From Oopsacas minuta (Eukaryota; Porifera; Hexactinellida; Lyssacinosida; Leucopsacidae), in contig JAKMXF010000033.1 of assembly GCA_024704765.1 (NCBI GenBank), positions 372,001 through 436,000 of the forward strand: 64,000 bases of DNA, written 5' to 3'. The notes beneath the pieces were generated by a model. That model saw only the letters and a list, made by a program, of their open reading frames with translations. It made no database searches and was not told where the DNA came from. Of the stretch, positions 24,201 through 38,000 are shown piece by piece. How positions within the stretch are numbered: the stretch's first letter is position 1; the number at the start of each line of letters is the position of its first letter. The position numbers were made by a program, and so were the translations under genes.

Positions 24201-26093
24201 AGACAGATACCACTGCCTTATCCTGCTGTACAGCACTAGCATCTATTTTAGTGAGAGAATTAGCTGCTCCAAGGGTAGCCAGCTTCTTCATAACAGCGTC
24301 TAGATTATCAGATTTGTGTGTGAGAGAGCAGTAGAATTCCTTAGAAGATATAATAAAGGAAACATAGACTTCATAAGCTTGATTGATTACTAGTCTCTCT
24401 TCAATGAAGGAATCAGTAGGCCTGGCTTCAGGTTTAGTGTCCCAACGAACAGTTTCTGGTTGAGATTCAGCGTTCTTTGCCCAACCCTGAGTGCCAAGGA
24501 CATCAGATTTGAGTCTGATATCTTCAGAGCCATTCCAAGCTTCAGTTTTCTTAATTCCTCTGTCTCGGTTCCAACCGTCACTACGTTCTTTTCTCTCACC
24601 GTCTCCTGTCGTATGCGGTCTTCTATCACCGAAGTTACGATCCCTCTTCTCACCGAAACCACGGTCCTCACGGTCGCCAGCGTTTCTGTCTTTGAAACCT
24701 CTATCTCTGTCAAATCTTCCTTCATTCCTATCATATTTTCTTCCAAATCCCCCTTCAAATCGATCAGATCTTCCCCCGAATCCCCCTTCGCTCCTATCGG
24801 ACCTTCTTCCGAATCCACCTTCACCATGATCGCGATCCGATCTCCCGCCATATCTGCCTTCGCGGCTGCCATCTCTAGACCTATATCCACCCTCTTCTCG
24901 GTCAGATCTTCCCCCAAATCCTCCTTCATTTCTATCTCTTCTTCCAAATCCTCCTTCATTTCTATCTCTTCCCCCAAACCCCCCTCTTTCATTTCTATCT
25001 CTTCCCCCAAACCCCCCTCCTTCATTTCTATCTCTCCTTCCAAACCCTCCTTCACTCCGATCTCTATTCCCAAACTCTCCTTGGCCTCTATCTCTACCCC
25101 CAAATCCCCCTCCTTCATTTCTATCTCTCCTTCCAAACCCTCCTTCACTCCGATCTCTATTTCCAAACCCTCCTTCACTCCGATCTCTATTTCCAAACCC
25201 TCCTTCGCCCCTATCTCTTCCCCCAAATCCTCCTTCATTTCTATCTCTCTCACCAAATCCTCCCTCACGTCTATCTCTCCCACCAAATCTCCCCTCGTTT
25301 CTCTCTCCAAACTCACTATTCCCTCTCTGCTTAAACTCGCCATCATTCCATCTGGAATCTCGATTAGGAGCGCTTCCGTGTCTCGTCCCTCCTCCATATC
25401 TATCTTCATTGGGCAATTCGTTAGGTGAAAAGCTCTCCTCTTCAGGACGTCCTTTCCTGAACCCAGGAGGCTTGAGACCAGACATAAGTATCTCTTCATC
25501 ATTTGAGAAATACATCTTGACAATATGCGTTTCTTGAGTTTTTGAAATAATCTTAACTTTCAGGATTTGTTCGTGGGTTTTCGCTTGGAAATTTTCGAGC
25601 TCTCGAATGCTAGGTTTATTTCCTTGCTCTTGATTGGACTGCAACATAGCAGGAATGGCTTGTGCAGGCTGATTCAAATGTGAATCAGGAATTGGAGCAA
25701 GAGTCTGAATCGACATCATATCGTCATTCCCATAATCTACGAACTGTACCTCCACTTGCTGTTGTTGAGGAGCGCGTAGTACTTTACCACGATACCACTG
25801 ATTATCTTGATAGAATTTTACTGCACATGGTAAGCCAGGGAGCACTGCTTCAGCTTTCATACCAATCTGTATTCTACTGGCGTATGAACTTAACTCCGAG
25901 GAAATATTTTTCAGTAGTGGTTCTGCATTCTCTCTCTGGAGGTAGAATACACCGCTTGGGAGTATGTGACACACCTTAAATCTGTCTATAACCCCAACTG
26001 GGAGGGAGAAAGAGGGGTAACATATAGGTTGTGAGCTGGTGAACTTTAGGGCCTCGTTGGTCTGATGGGTGTATAACTCCACAAGATAGATAT
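18274..26093 (-). other. Last exon (7.8 kb) of the giant Tudor gene, 11 Tudor domains
   Basis: This exon looks like a complete intronless gene but has no ATG near its start. The ORF opens 33 bases upstream of a GTG and lacks any Met before residue 75, inside the first Tudor. The acceptor TTATTCTACTAG at 26094 joins it to the donor CAGT/GTAAGT at 27414, restoring continuous extended-Tudor sequence (VGHNDQ-YIYLVELY). DYGN-type cores lie near 25730, 24115, 23620, 23060, 22490, 21805, 20970, 20415, 19855, 19220 and 18530. The eighth reads DYGP and the seventh DFGN. The long stretch of about 800 residues with no intron contrasts with the finely split upstream half. Confidence 0.9.
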
Positions 26094-29000
26094 CTAGTAG
26101 AATAAATAGTCGTCAAATACATAACTTGTTTCCCATCAGGATGTTGTAACTTGTAACTATAATTAATTATGATAAGTATTGAACACAAAAGCAGAATGGC
26201 ACACTAAGTAAATTGATATCATTCAGTGGGAACATGTCAAATGATCGAAAATTGAAAAGAGCTATCTCTGTAACAAAAGTTAATAATAACTAGAGATAAT
26301 AATATCGATGCACCATCACATTAATAACGGAAATTTTGATCGTTTTAGGAACATTATGAGACAATTATTGAATGAGATGTCAGCATTCTAAGAAGATTGT
26401 TGTAAATTTATGGCTGTACTATGGGTTTAAGTAAACTTAGTTTGAATTAAGTGAATTAAAAACTACAATAATAAATATTTATACGGAGTCAATAGTGGAA
26501 GTCTAAAAATGGGCGAATTATCCCAAAAGGGCTAACGAGGCAAATTTTTGGACAAACAGTATACGTGTACGTATATTAATATTTTCAATTTTCTACTGAA
26601 ATCAGATTTACAACGATATAGCGAAAATAATAAGTTTTAACCTAATCAGTAGCAACAAATTCCAGTCTACCAGATTATCGTTGTTACTTTGACATTACCA
26701 AAATATGAATGCCCTTTGGATAGAAATAGTCCTTAGCACAAACTCCAATGGATTTGACAATACTAAAGTTTGTTTGTATTTGGTAGTGGTAATTACGTTA
26801 AATTGATGGAATCACAGAGAGGAATATCAATAGCAATCGATATCATAGAACTTGCTTGGCATCCTATCGTGTTAATTGCATATCACGAATGCAATCAAAT
26901 ACTTGGAGCGATCTTACTGTATGATTTCTATCCTAAGTAGAAGTCAACACGTGAAGAGACAACTGTCTATATCTCAACTGAATTGCATTCAATATGTGAA
27001 TCCTATCATTATACTAACTAATTGCACAATTACGTGTTGGTAGTAATCCTTTGTGGAGGATAGCTTTACCTATGTAGGCATATTGTGAATCGCATTTAGA
27101 CATAACTTGTCTTAGATAGAACTACGGCTTCTGATTACAATTCAGGATTGTTGCTATAAGATCGACATATCTAGATACAGCTGACTCCGCTTAATCGGGA
27201 CAGATTTTGATGAATTTTTCAGGTCCATTCCATAGAGAAAAGACAAAATTCATACCCCCAGAGGTGCAAATCTACACCCCCGAAATGTGTATATGTATTT
27301 GTTACAATTATCCTATTAATCGAACTACTAGATTTCGCACGGCCGACCGGTTTTCCGGCTTTCGCTATAGGTATCAACAAAACGAATATATTAAATGTCT
27401 ATACAGTACTTACACTGGTCATTATGTCCGACAATCTTAACACGGATATCCCGAGCAGCAGTAAGTTTGCTCTTGAATTTATCCACATCCTCATCTGTGT
27501 ATCTGTTCTGGTGGGGACGGAGAGCACAGCGAAACGCTTGACAAGGAAGAGATAGGAATTTTTGAGGGAGAGGCTGAATCTTCTCATTTAATAACCATTC
27601 ATCATTTCCATAGTCTACGTATAAGACATGGATCTTAGGGGATGATACAGCGAGTACCTTTGCTCTGTACCATGTGCCTATAGTAGAGAAGCAAGCAGCA
27701 CATGGAACTCCGACCTATGCACAGAGGATAATCAAAGTAGGTTGCTGTAAATGTTCTACTGTTCCCGATTAAATAAACAAAAGATTTGATGGTTAATTAG
27801 CAACTATCACAACAATGAAGCATATTCGAAGTTATCTATCTCTTAGCATTGTCAAAATTGCAGAGATATGATATTGCAACGATTTCAGTCAGGTTTTACA
27901 AAATCTCCTGGAATTATAGCTACATCTATTAACATGGCATTATCAATCCTTTTACGTACAAAAGGTTATCAATGTTGTGCTCAATGATACCTGACATATA
28001 CAAGGCTTGAATCAAAGAAACAGTCCAATTCTAATTTGATAGCAATCAACATAGATAGTTAATTAAATTCTAATTAAATAGCTAATCAACATGACTACCT
28101 TTAATTCAAAAGATTTGGGTGCCTTGCTGGCTACAATTGTCCGATTTAGCTCGAACTCCATACTATTCAGTGCTTCGCTTGTCTCAGAAACTTGCATGTA
28201 GAAATCGTTGGGTGAATGCATGACACAAAGTTGTGCAGTAACCTCTGTCCCGGATGAGAGGATCAGTGGTTTTAGCTCTCCGAGAAATACCTGGGTATTG
28301 CCAGAGCTTTTAACATGAAATAAAGCAGCCATGCTTTGTGTACTTGCGTTGTCTACGAGATCAACCTCATAGTATATAGTTTGGAAGTTCAATACTTGGA
28401 GGGTGAAAAACCTGACAAATATTCCGCAATTAAAAAGCATACATATGTTTAGAATGAAGAAACTAACCGATCGGTAACTGTCTGTCTAAACTGGTCCATG
28501 AGCTCAGTTGAGAATCTCGTGTCCTTGCTGAATCCCCTGAGAGAGCATTTTATAGCTTGAGCCTGTAGACTGTATAATTGACTTGGGAGGGGCTTGATAC
28601 GACCCATATCAAGGTTCTCTTTATTACCATAGTCAATGTAATGTACCTTAACTACTCCAGGAGAATCTGTGTTTAGGATAATAGCACGATACCACTTGTC
28701 ATCCTCTGTAAACCTTGGATATTATCAAAATAGTAATTCAGGTATATCAGTTGTATTATAATTTCCTAAAATAGATTTTGTTGTCAGAATAGAATAAAGA
28801 TTTCCAAAAACTTTCTCCTTAGCCAATCAATTTGTAGTCTGTCTTTACGAATAAATACAAACCACTAGAGCCTACACATGATGGGTAAACCCTCAAATCT
28901 GATAGGTCATGACATTTTGAATATATTGTCTTCGTCCATTGGAAGATTTTATTGTAATTTGTTACAGCGACGCGACAAAAACAAAAGATATTGTAATACA

Positions 29001-32000
29001 TATCTACCATGGATTACATTAGTACAACTTACTTAGCCGCTACCACCATTTGAGGTTGAGCACGAGGTACTTGTTCATTATAAGAGCGCTCGCAGTGCCG
29101 TGCAAGCTCCTCCATCATTGCATCAAGCTTTTCAGACATTTGCGTTAGCTGTATACTGAAATCATTAGGACTGATTGCATAGGATACATATACTTCAGTA
29201 GAGTGACCTCTGGGCAAGATAATCTCCTTTATTTTCTTAGGAGATCTGTTGCCATATTGGGTAGTCCCCTATTTGATAAATAACTCAATATACTTTATCT
29301 AAGTTGTTGAAATCGTATAGAAATGTAATGCAAAGCTAAAGATCAATCAAAGTTAATAGATAATATGCAAATGAAATGATGCCTACAAAATGAATCGTGT
29401 CCAACATATATACAGACTAATGGCTTGTCTGAATAAGGAGATGTTTGAGAACTAGAAAGCATACTCTATAATTACAGAGCTGGTGGATGACTCTCTATCA
29501 ATGTTAGACCAGTGTATTGCTAACTGATAGATACCTGTTAGCGTTATTTGGTCATTTGAATATAGTCAACTCTCGAAGCACAAAGGATCGCGATAATTAC
29601 TTCGATATGACCAATGAAAATATGTTACATACTTTGACGGTTTGAGATCATATTTGTACAATTTCTTACTTCAATATAACGAGAGGTGAATATATTTCAA
29701 AAGATAGAGGGATTGTTCTGCAAATAAAAATTCAACGAGAAATACAACTAACTTGACTAGGAGATGGAAATTTCTGAGATTGCTGTACTTCATTGTGTGT
29801 GGGTGATAATAGGAGAGGAGAGACACTACCAGGGGCAGTTTGAGGTGCATACCGAGCAGCAAATGACTTGCTAATGGCCATACCAGCTTCACAAATGAGC
29901 TTACCGATATCCCTGTTCCCAGAAGTTAGATTAACTTCCCATGTATTATCAGAGTTCTTTTGAATGAATTTAGCATATAGTTGCTTCTTTTCTATAGGAA
30001 TGCGATGAATAAGTACGTATGTAGAAGTATTTAGCAGACATATAATTAAGTAGAAGCGTAGTTAAGATGTATAGGAAGTTGAATAAGAGCAATAAATGCA
30101 AATAACTAACCAGCTTGTCGTTTGAAAAAACTAATAGCAGCAGTACTCCAGTCTGTGTGAGTGGCAGCTAGAATGACATCGTGGAGACAACACTCAATAG
30201 AGTGTTTGGGGAATTTGAAAAAACTTTCATGCAATAGTTTGCAATCACTCTTAGACACGTCATATAAATTACCGTAGTCCACGAAATATACATGTATAGT
30301 CGTGCCTTTGACCTGGAGAATAGCATTTGAAAAAGTTGTTTGGTAACAGATTACCAAACAAATGCAGAAGATAATTCGTTTTCCAAATCATAAAGTGAAA
30401 TATTCAATGATAGCAATACTGAGTATGCTATACTAATGAGTATTAATGGATGCAAAGATAAACGAATCCTCTTAAGTAGACGAGAACTAATACTGAATCA
30501 GTTTGTTAAAAGACAATGTTCCCTCAGTCATTTGCAGATTAGAGATAAATCCATTCAAGAATACCACTTTCCGTTATGTCGAAGTTCAAGTGAAGGTGAT
30601 ACTTAGATAGCCGATTAAATCTATGTTACTTTGACTGTTTGGAACCATATTTGTACAATTTAAGAGATTGATAAAAGCGGGTATTTAGATATGACAAGAG
30701 TTGACTATTCGTATTCATTAATAACAAAATACCTCTCTGACAATAGCACGATACCAATTCATATCCAAATACTTGCAACAACATAAGTCTCCTACAGTAG
30801 GAGACTTCATTGATAGATCTCCAGACTCTAGTCCCACATAGTATGATGTGATACGATCCATGAACTGGTTCAGATTGTTCTCGTAAGAGCTTAGGTGTAA
30901 ATGGAAATTTTCTAAATAATAGTGACATATTAAATTGGGTATTTTACAGCAAACACACGGATAATATTATTACATATTATTAGTATAACTAGAAAAGTAA
31001 CTAAACGAGGTAAACAGGATTAAGATAGAACGAGGAGTTTCTGTTTCCAATACTATAATACAGCGGTTCTTAACCTGGGGTCCATGAACCCCTTGATGGT
31101 CCACAGGATCTCGAAATTGGTACAGTGGAACCTCCATAATCCGACACTTGTGTAATCCGGAATTTGCCTAAACCGACATTATTTCTGTTCACAGATCGTT
31201 TGTATAGAAAACAACCTCGCTATTCCGGAATCCGACAATTAACGATAATCGAGTAATGTAAATTCGACCTGTATAACCCGACATTATAGTTTAATATGTT
31301 GAATCTAGAATACTACTTGTATCATATTACACAACCGTAAGGCTTGCATTTACTTTTAAGCCTCTACAATCCAACACATTTTTCCGTCTTCAAATAATGC
31401 CGGATTATGGAGTTCGCACTGTGTTGCAATCTATCGGAAGGGTCCTATAGCATGCGTCAAAATTGGTATACGGGTGAAAAAGGTTGGCAACTACCATCAC
31501 TTACACCCACCCATAAATTATTATTGTAAAATAAGATATAAGGACATTATTAAATTACATAATTAGAACTGGCTCTAGGCATTCAATAACATAATCATAA
31601 TAATTCTGTGGAATATGTATTTATTTAATTAATTGGTAGACAAACAGCCCGAAAATATAATGGCAGCTAGGAACGTGAGATACGAAGATCAACTTGTAGG
31701 AATTCATGGCGATTTCAATACACAAGTTGATAGAATGAGGAGAGAGATACTGGAACTATTCCAATATCTACATGCTCATCTTGACGATAGGAAGGATGTA
31801 CTTCTATGGGAATTAAATCAAATGATAACAACACAAGAAAGGAACAAAGACGCCGAGCAAGCAATTAAACAGTTAGAAGCTACGATGGAAAGTATACTGC
31901 TAACTATCTCCAGTAATTTATTACGGGAAAAGAAGGAGTATTATTCAGATACTATTGCTAGAGATATAGCTGAATACAAAGAACAAATTCAGGGTATGCA

Positions 32001-35000
32001 AGAGGTCGACACAATGCATCCAATTTATGACAAATTTAAATTCGATGAAGCTATAAATAGCATTCATCTCAGCGCTGCTAAGATAGAATATAAGGCAGAG
32101 CCAAAGAAGTTTAGAGACAGAGGTCACCTGAAAAGGCCGAGAGGACTAGCAATCAGTGACAATATAATATTCATAGCAGATAGGTTCAATTTCGTTAAGG
32201 CATTTTCAATGGATGGACAGTATATGCAGAACTTGTGTGTGGGTAAGAACCACCTTCACAATCCATGGGGTGTGGCTGTTTATGATGACGTCATTTTTGT
32301 TACTGATGCTGGACAGAAGCAAATATCAAAGTTCATGAGGAGTGGGGAGTTAGTTAAAAAGTCCGGCTGGAAAGGGCAGAAGGAAGGAGAATTCGTGAAT
32401 CCTCGCGGTTTATTTGCAGATCAACAAGCAGTGTATGTATGTGATCAGGGTAACAATAGAATACAGAGGTTAACTCATGACCTAGCATTTATCTCTATTA
32501 TAACGAATATACAACTCAAATCTCCTGTAGACGTATTCGTGAGAAAAAGGCAAATAATAGTTTTCCCTCTCAACGAAAATAAGGTGTTGATATTTAACAT
32601 GGAAGGGGAAATGATTAAGACAGTACAATTGGATGCAGAGCCTGTGATTAAGGAGAGCTACTTCTTCACAGTTAATAGATGGGACCATATTATAATAAGC
32701 TTACGACCAGAGGGGTGTATCAAGACATTCTCACAAGATGGACAGCTGATACACGAAGTAGGAAGAGGACACGCAATTGACTGCTATGGAGTTAGCATAA
32801 CAGCTAGCGGAGAAGGGATAGTGTGTGTTGCTAATGGATGTGATAATGGATCTATCCAAATATACAACTAACATATATTATGAACAATAGATAGATAGCT
32901 GTAATAATCTGTGAATTATAGTGCTAGTAGTGTGAAACTACGGATTAAGTAATTATGTTAACGCTAGTAGAGTATAACCTACACAACCGGGCCTGTGGAA
33001 ACGGGACATTCTGGAAAAGGAGTAAAATACGTAATACGCACGTAAGAGAATTCCTGGTCCATACAAATGAACCTCCACAAATGGGGAATTTCGCAGAAAC
33101 AGGGAAACGAATCTCGGCGTCTCTGGCACCCCGTCTGTGGAGGTTACACTGTAGTTGTAAATGAATTTCCCTTGTTGATTGTTACGTATAATAGCATGTG
33201 ACTACCCTGCCCCCATTGCTATGGGGGCAATAATCTTGCAATATTGATCCTGCGGATAATAATCAAAAATCTACAAATATATCCTCACCTGGTGTTTTAA
33301 TCTCACTGATGTAAACACTCTCCTGTGAATTGACCTTTATCTCTAGTTCATTAATCTTCTTCTTTTCATGAATAGAAGCAGGCCTAGCGTATTGCGAATT
33401 GATAAGTACTTGTGCAATATTCACGTTACTCTGAGGGTCAATCAGTGAGACATAGAATATGCCACTATCTGGTTTATCCATAAAAGTACAGAGTAGTAAT
33501 TTGTTAAAAGTTAGTGATTGGAAAAGCTGACTAGCTTCAATACTCCATTCATCCTAAAATGATATAGAAAGATGGATCAGGAGCGTAACTAGAAATCACA
33601 GAGCAAAGAAAGGAATAAATATTTGTAAAGAGACTACTGGATAGAGAGCTGAGACAATCGCTTTATCACTCTAAGTCAGCGGTTCCCAACCTAGGCCGAG
33701 GTCGATAGACCTTTGGGTGGTCCACAGGATCTCAAAATTTGAGTTACAGTCCATGGGAGGGTCTACAGAAAGTGTTAAAATAGGGATAGGGGTCTACGGG
33801 TGAAAAAGGTTGGGAAGCGTTGCCTTATATGGTAGTTACACCCCAGTAAATAATCTTCACAAAAGTCTGTAAAATGATCCTTAACAACATACGTACAGAC
33901 CTACGTGAATAATAGTTTAGGGAATCGTGGATACCTATGCTCCATTCGGAGTACAAAAAGGCAAGGATAAACATTTCATATTCATAACCGTATGATTATA
34001 TTAACGATAACTTACGTCTTTGGCCGTAACCTCTAAGAGAGAGCACTTGATAGCTTGAGCAGGTAGGACATAGAAATTAGGATGCATTAGTTTAATCTCA
34101 CTAACACTCTTAGTCTCTGTATTACCGTAGTCTACGTACTGGATTATGACGTCATCTTGGATAACATCTAATACCTTGCCTCTATACCAGAGGTTATCCT
34201 GAGCAAATCGTGTACAACAGATAGCACCTAGTGTTATATGTATAATAAATAACAATACTATTGTATTGATAAGGTTATAACAACACAAACAAGCCAAGAA
34301 AAGGGATAGAATGGTAAACACATATGATAATGACATAACAGTCAGAGTAATTCGTTGGTTGGTGTTCCTATAACATAATTCCCATGGTATTTGTACCAAT
34401 TTTAGCTCGATTTAATCTGAGGTCTGTCGTGGAAGTGTGGTCCATGCTAGACCTCAGATTACGCGTAACGAGGTAATGATAGCAGAGTTTCATCTAGACA
34501 TTTTGGCAAGGGCGAGACAATACCCCCCGCCCTCCCTAAATGAAACCCTGGGTATAGCAGTCCTGTATGCTACCAAAAATAATCTACGATTCATAGCGAT
34601 AATCATATCCTATATATCTTACCATGTACTATACTTGTGGGAGTAATATCCTTGTCCTGTGCCTCTGTCAGACATGAATAGTGCTGATTGATCTGGTCAC
34701 TCAAATACTGTAGTTGTGAGTGTGAGTTAGCAAACTGAACATAGAAATTACTGGGACTATCAAGATGAGATACGAGCACCTCGCTAGTAGAAGGAAGTGC
34801 TATTGACATAAGTAAATCCGTGAGAATTGCAGTGTGGAAAGAGAAAGGGTAACTTTCTACTTGAAGAGCTGGTTTCGAAGAGACCGCAGAGTATATAGCT
34901 AGGAAGAAAACGGAAAATATCTATATTAACAATCTACACAACACTGATAAATTGCAGTGTACATATAACTGTGGGTAAAATATTGAACACGTTTAAGTTT

Positions 35001-38000
35001 CAATTGAATCACAATAGATGAGCCATGATAAAGGATAGATTCTATAATATTTGTAATGTTGGTTATATATTAACTCCACATTTACTCGTGGGGATATTAT
35101 ATAGCGACTGAATGCAATCTGAGTCGAAAGTTATATAAGGTTTTGTAAGAAAGTGGTAGAGTACAATAAAGTGTGGCTAATGTATTGCATTATAATCCTA
35201 CCGGAAATTGCCCGTCGAATAGTACGGTAGAGAATTATGGGAATATTTATGAATAAATTAGATTGTAGAGTTGATAAATGATCAATATTGCAATATCACA
35301 ATATTGCTCAGTGACGAGAGGATTATCCTTCTCTGACAACTTAAATCAAAAGTATTTGTTTGATAAAGCGAGAGCTAAAGTAACCATAGTGATACACGAT
35401 GCAACTTTGTTGCATGGAATTTTGTTTTGTTGATTTGGAGTGCGAATTGTTGAACCTGACCCGTGTATGTGTTTGTATGCAATAAAATTGCATAAAACAG
35501 TTGCATGGCTTGTATGGTGGGCTTCAAGGGTCTGCTGAACTACAAGATAAGGCTCTAGCCTATAGCGCAGTAGTGCCCTATCGTGAAGATTACTTTATGG
35601 ACAAAATTTAGCCTATTTTTATCTTCTTGAACAAACTTAGGGTTTTGGAGCTATAAATTATTGAAGTTGTCGACTTGGTGGCACGCGATACAATTAGACT
35701 GGTACACAGGTTCACACAAATATAATTACTCACAAATAATGCGAAACATAATCTGCTATTATTCGAACTCTATTAAGTATTAAATGAGATTTTGAGATAT
35801 TAATAAATTGTCAATAGTATTTGACGAATGCAACCACATTCACTTGGCGTCCCAAATTCTGTCCCATAAAGCCTTATTGTTATTGACAACCCATTCAAAG
35901 CCAACACTCCATAAAAGATTTCTCTAAACAAGCATCAATTAATACATTTCGAGAAAGTAGCTAGAAGTTCATAACTCACTGTCTAGTGTATTTCTATCTC
36001 TTTTACAGAGTGCTCCTTGACTCACGAGCTCATCAATTAGATTCTCTCCCCCTGGTAACTTCAAGGCAATACTATGTATTCCCTGTTCATCAATGTCATG
36101 GACTTGACATAATAATGTTCCTACACCCACCATTCCTGTGAATAACTGTACGTAGTTAGAAGATGCTGCATACTCATTAATATGTGATAGCTGTGATGGA
36201 AATGTTCTACAGGGTATGTTTGCTGCACATGAGGGAATACGACGTAAACTAGACAACTCTACTTGCTCTTTAGTTCCTAAAATGAATAACCTCAAAAATA
36301 AAATAAATAGAGCCAATTTCTAATCCTATACAAATGAAACGGAAAAACTGGGTCGCATAATTCGGCGTTCCTGACACCCAGTGTATGTAGGCTACCCTGT
36401 AGTATCACACAATCTTAATTCATTGACCTTCTTAAGTCATTAATTTACTATAAAATTAAATTTACAACTCACCAATGTCAATATACATAACCTGATATTT
36501 CTGCTTTCCTATTTTTGACAATACTCTAGCTCTATTCCACAATCCACTAGTAACACTCTTAGCTGCTACAAACTGTCCTATTTTAGCATTGAAGATGGGA
36601 GGATGAGCTTGACAAGATTTTAAATGTGCTATAATTTGATCAATCTTAGAACCATGTGTTACCGGTACACAGTAGATAACATGATCAGGAGTCACGTGGC
36701 TAACTTCAACCTGATTGAAATACAATATATAAAACAGTATGTGTTCGTATTTAATATTTATACAATTATTCAGTTATCTAATACTCAACAGTCAACCCCC
36801 GCTATCGAACATGGATATATCTGTATACCCGCTTATATCGCAGTCTAAAATTGTACAAATATGGCCAATAATTACATCAATTAGATCGAAGCAATTATCA
36901 GGGTCACTTGAGCTTCGATATAACTGGAGTTGACTGTAGCTGCACTTGGTATATGAATGTTATACATCTGGAAAAAAATTTGCATCATAAAAGTGAATTT
37001 ATAAAAAAATTTTTCAATAATAAATACTCGCCTGTATGATAGAACCCTCTGTAGCTGTATATATAGTTACGCTAGCAGGCTGTGAGGTAGAAATAGCAAA
37101 CCCTTCATTAACCAACACATCAACTAGTCCAGGTGGTTCGAGCACTTCTACCCTCACACTAGGGAGGTGATTGTCCTTTTCCACTTCATGAACTTCAACG
37201 ATTATTTGGTTGGTATCTAGCGGAAATTTAATAATGCATTACTATAAAGTAGAACTCAGATAAGACGTACAGTCAGTTAATACGTATAACTTCCTTCAAA
37301 CTAATATTAATACAATATCTATTCGGAGAAGACGTACAATCGGATAGTACGTACTAACTTGCTCCCAATGGGGTACCTATGTCTGATCCTATTAAACGAT
37401 TATTTATTTAGCAATGAGATTAGCGAGTTTAATTATTCTCAATATAATTATTGTCCTTTCGAGTATTGTCGGTGCCGAACATTGTCCCAAACAGGAAGAT
37501 ATCCGGTCAGATTTTGTGAAGAATAACTTCAGCGTAACGAAGTTTCAAGGAATCTACTATGAAGCAATGTATCACGACTCTACACAGCCCAGATTCTGTA
37601 AATGTGAGAGAGCTAACAAGAAGTTTCTTCCAGATTCAAACATGATCTATGATAATTTTACCATTATCTGCGTTGGCAAGGAATACCCGGAGGCTTTGAT
37701 GTTTAATCTTACCAAAGAGAATGGAATATTCGTAGGGTGGGTCAACATTACAGCGATAAAAAGAATCAGGATACCAGATACAGTAGTTGATGTAGGAGTA
37801 AACATAGATGGAGAATATGAATGGGTAATTGAATATCAATGTATTGAAGAATTCGATATTATTATTTTTGAAGCAATAAATTTCTATACAAGAGCTCGTT
37901 TTCCGACAAATGACACTAAAATGATTATGATGAACTCAGCTAAGAAGTATGGGATATTAGAGCACATTAAAGAAGGAGAACTTATAACAAATGATCAAAC

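Noticed and set aside
24460-25428. 322-codon + strand ORF rich in Ser/Ile/Pro opposite the RG tract, and a 377-codon minus-strand ORF (24390-25523) in another frame
   Set aside because: Both are by-products of the 30-33-base coding minisatellite of the Tudor gene. Period and lack of stops explain them.
18274-26082. A separate intronless 2,602-residue Tudor gene
   Set aside because: Its first codon is GTG and no Met lies near the start. A good acceptor at 26094 joins in phase to the exon at 27414-27714.
31633-31659. N-terminal extension of NHL protein 1 from an upstream start
   Set aside because: The upstream start is TTG. The first ATG is at 31660.
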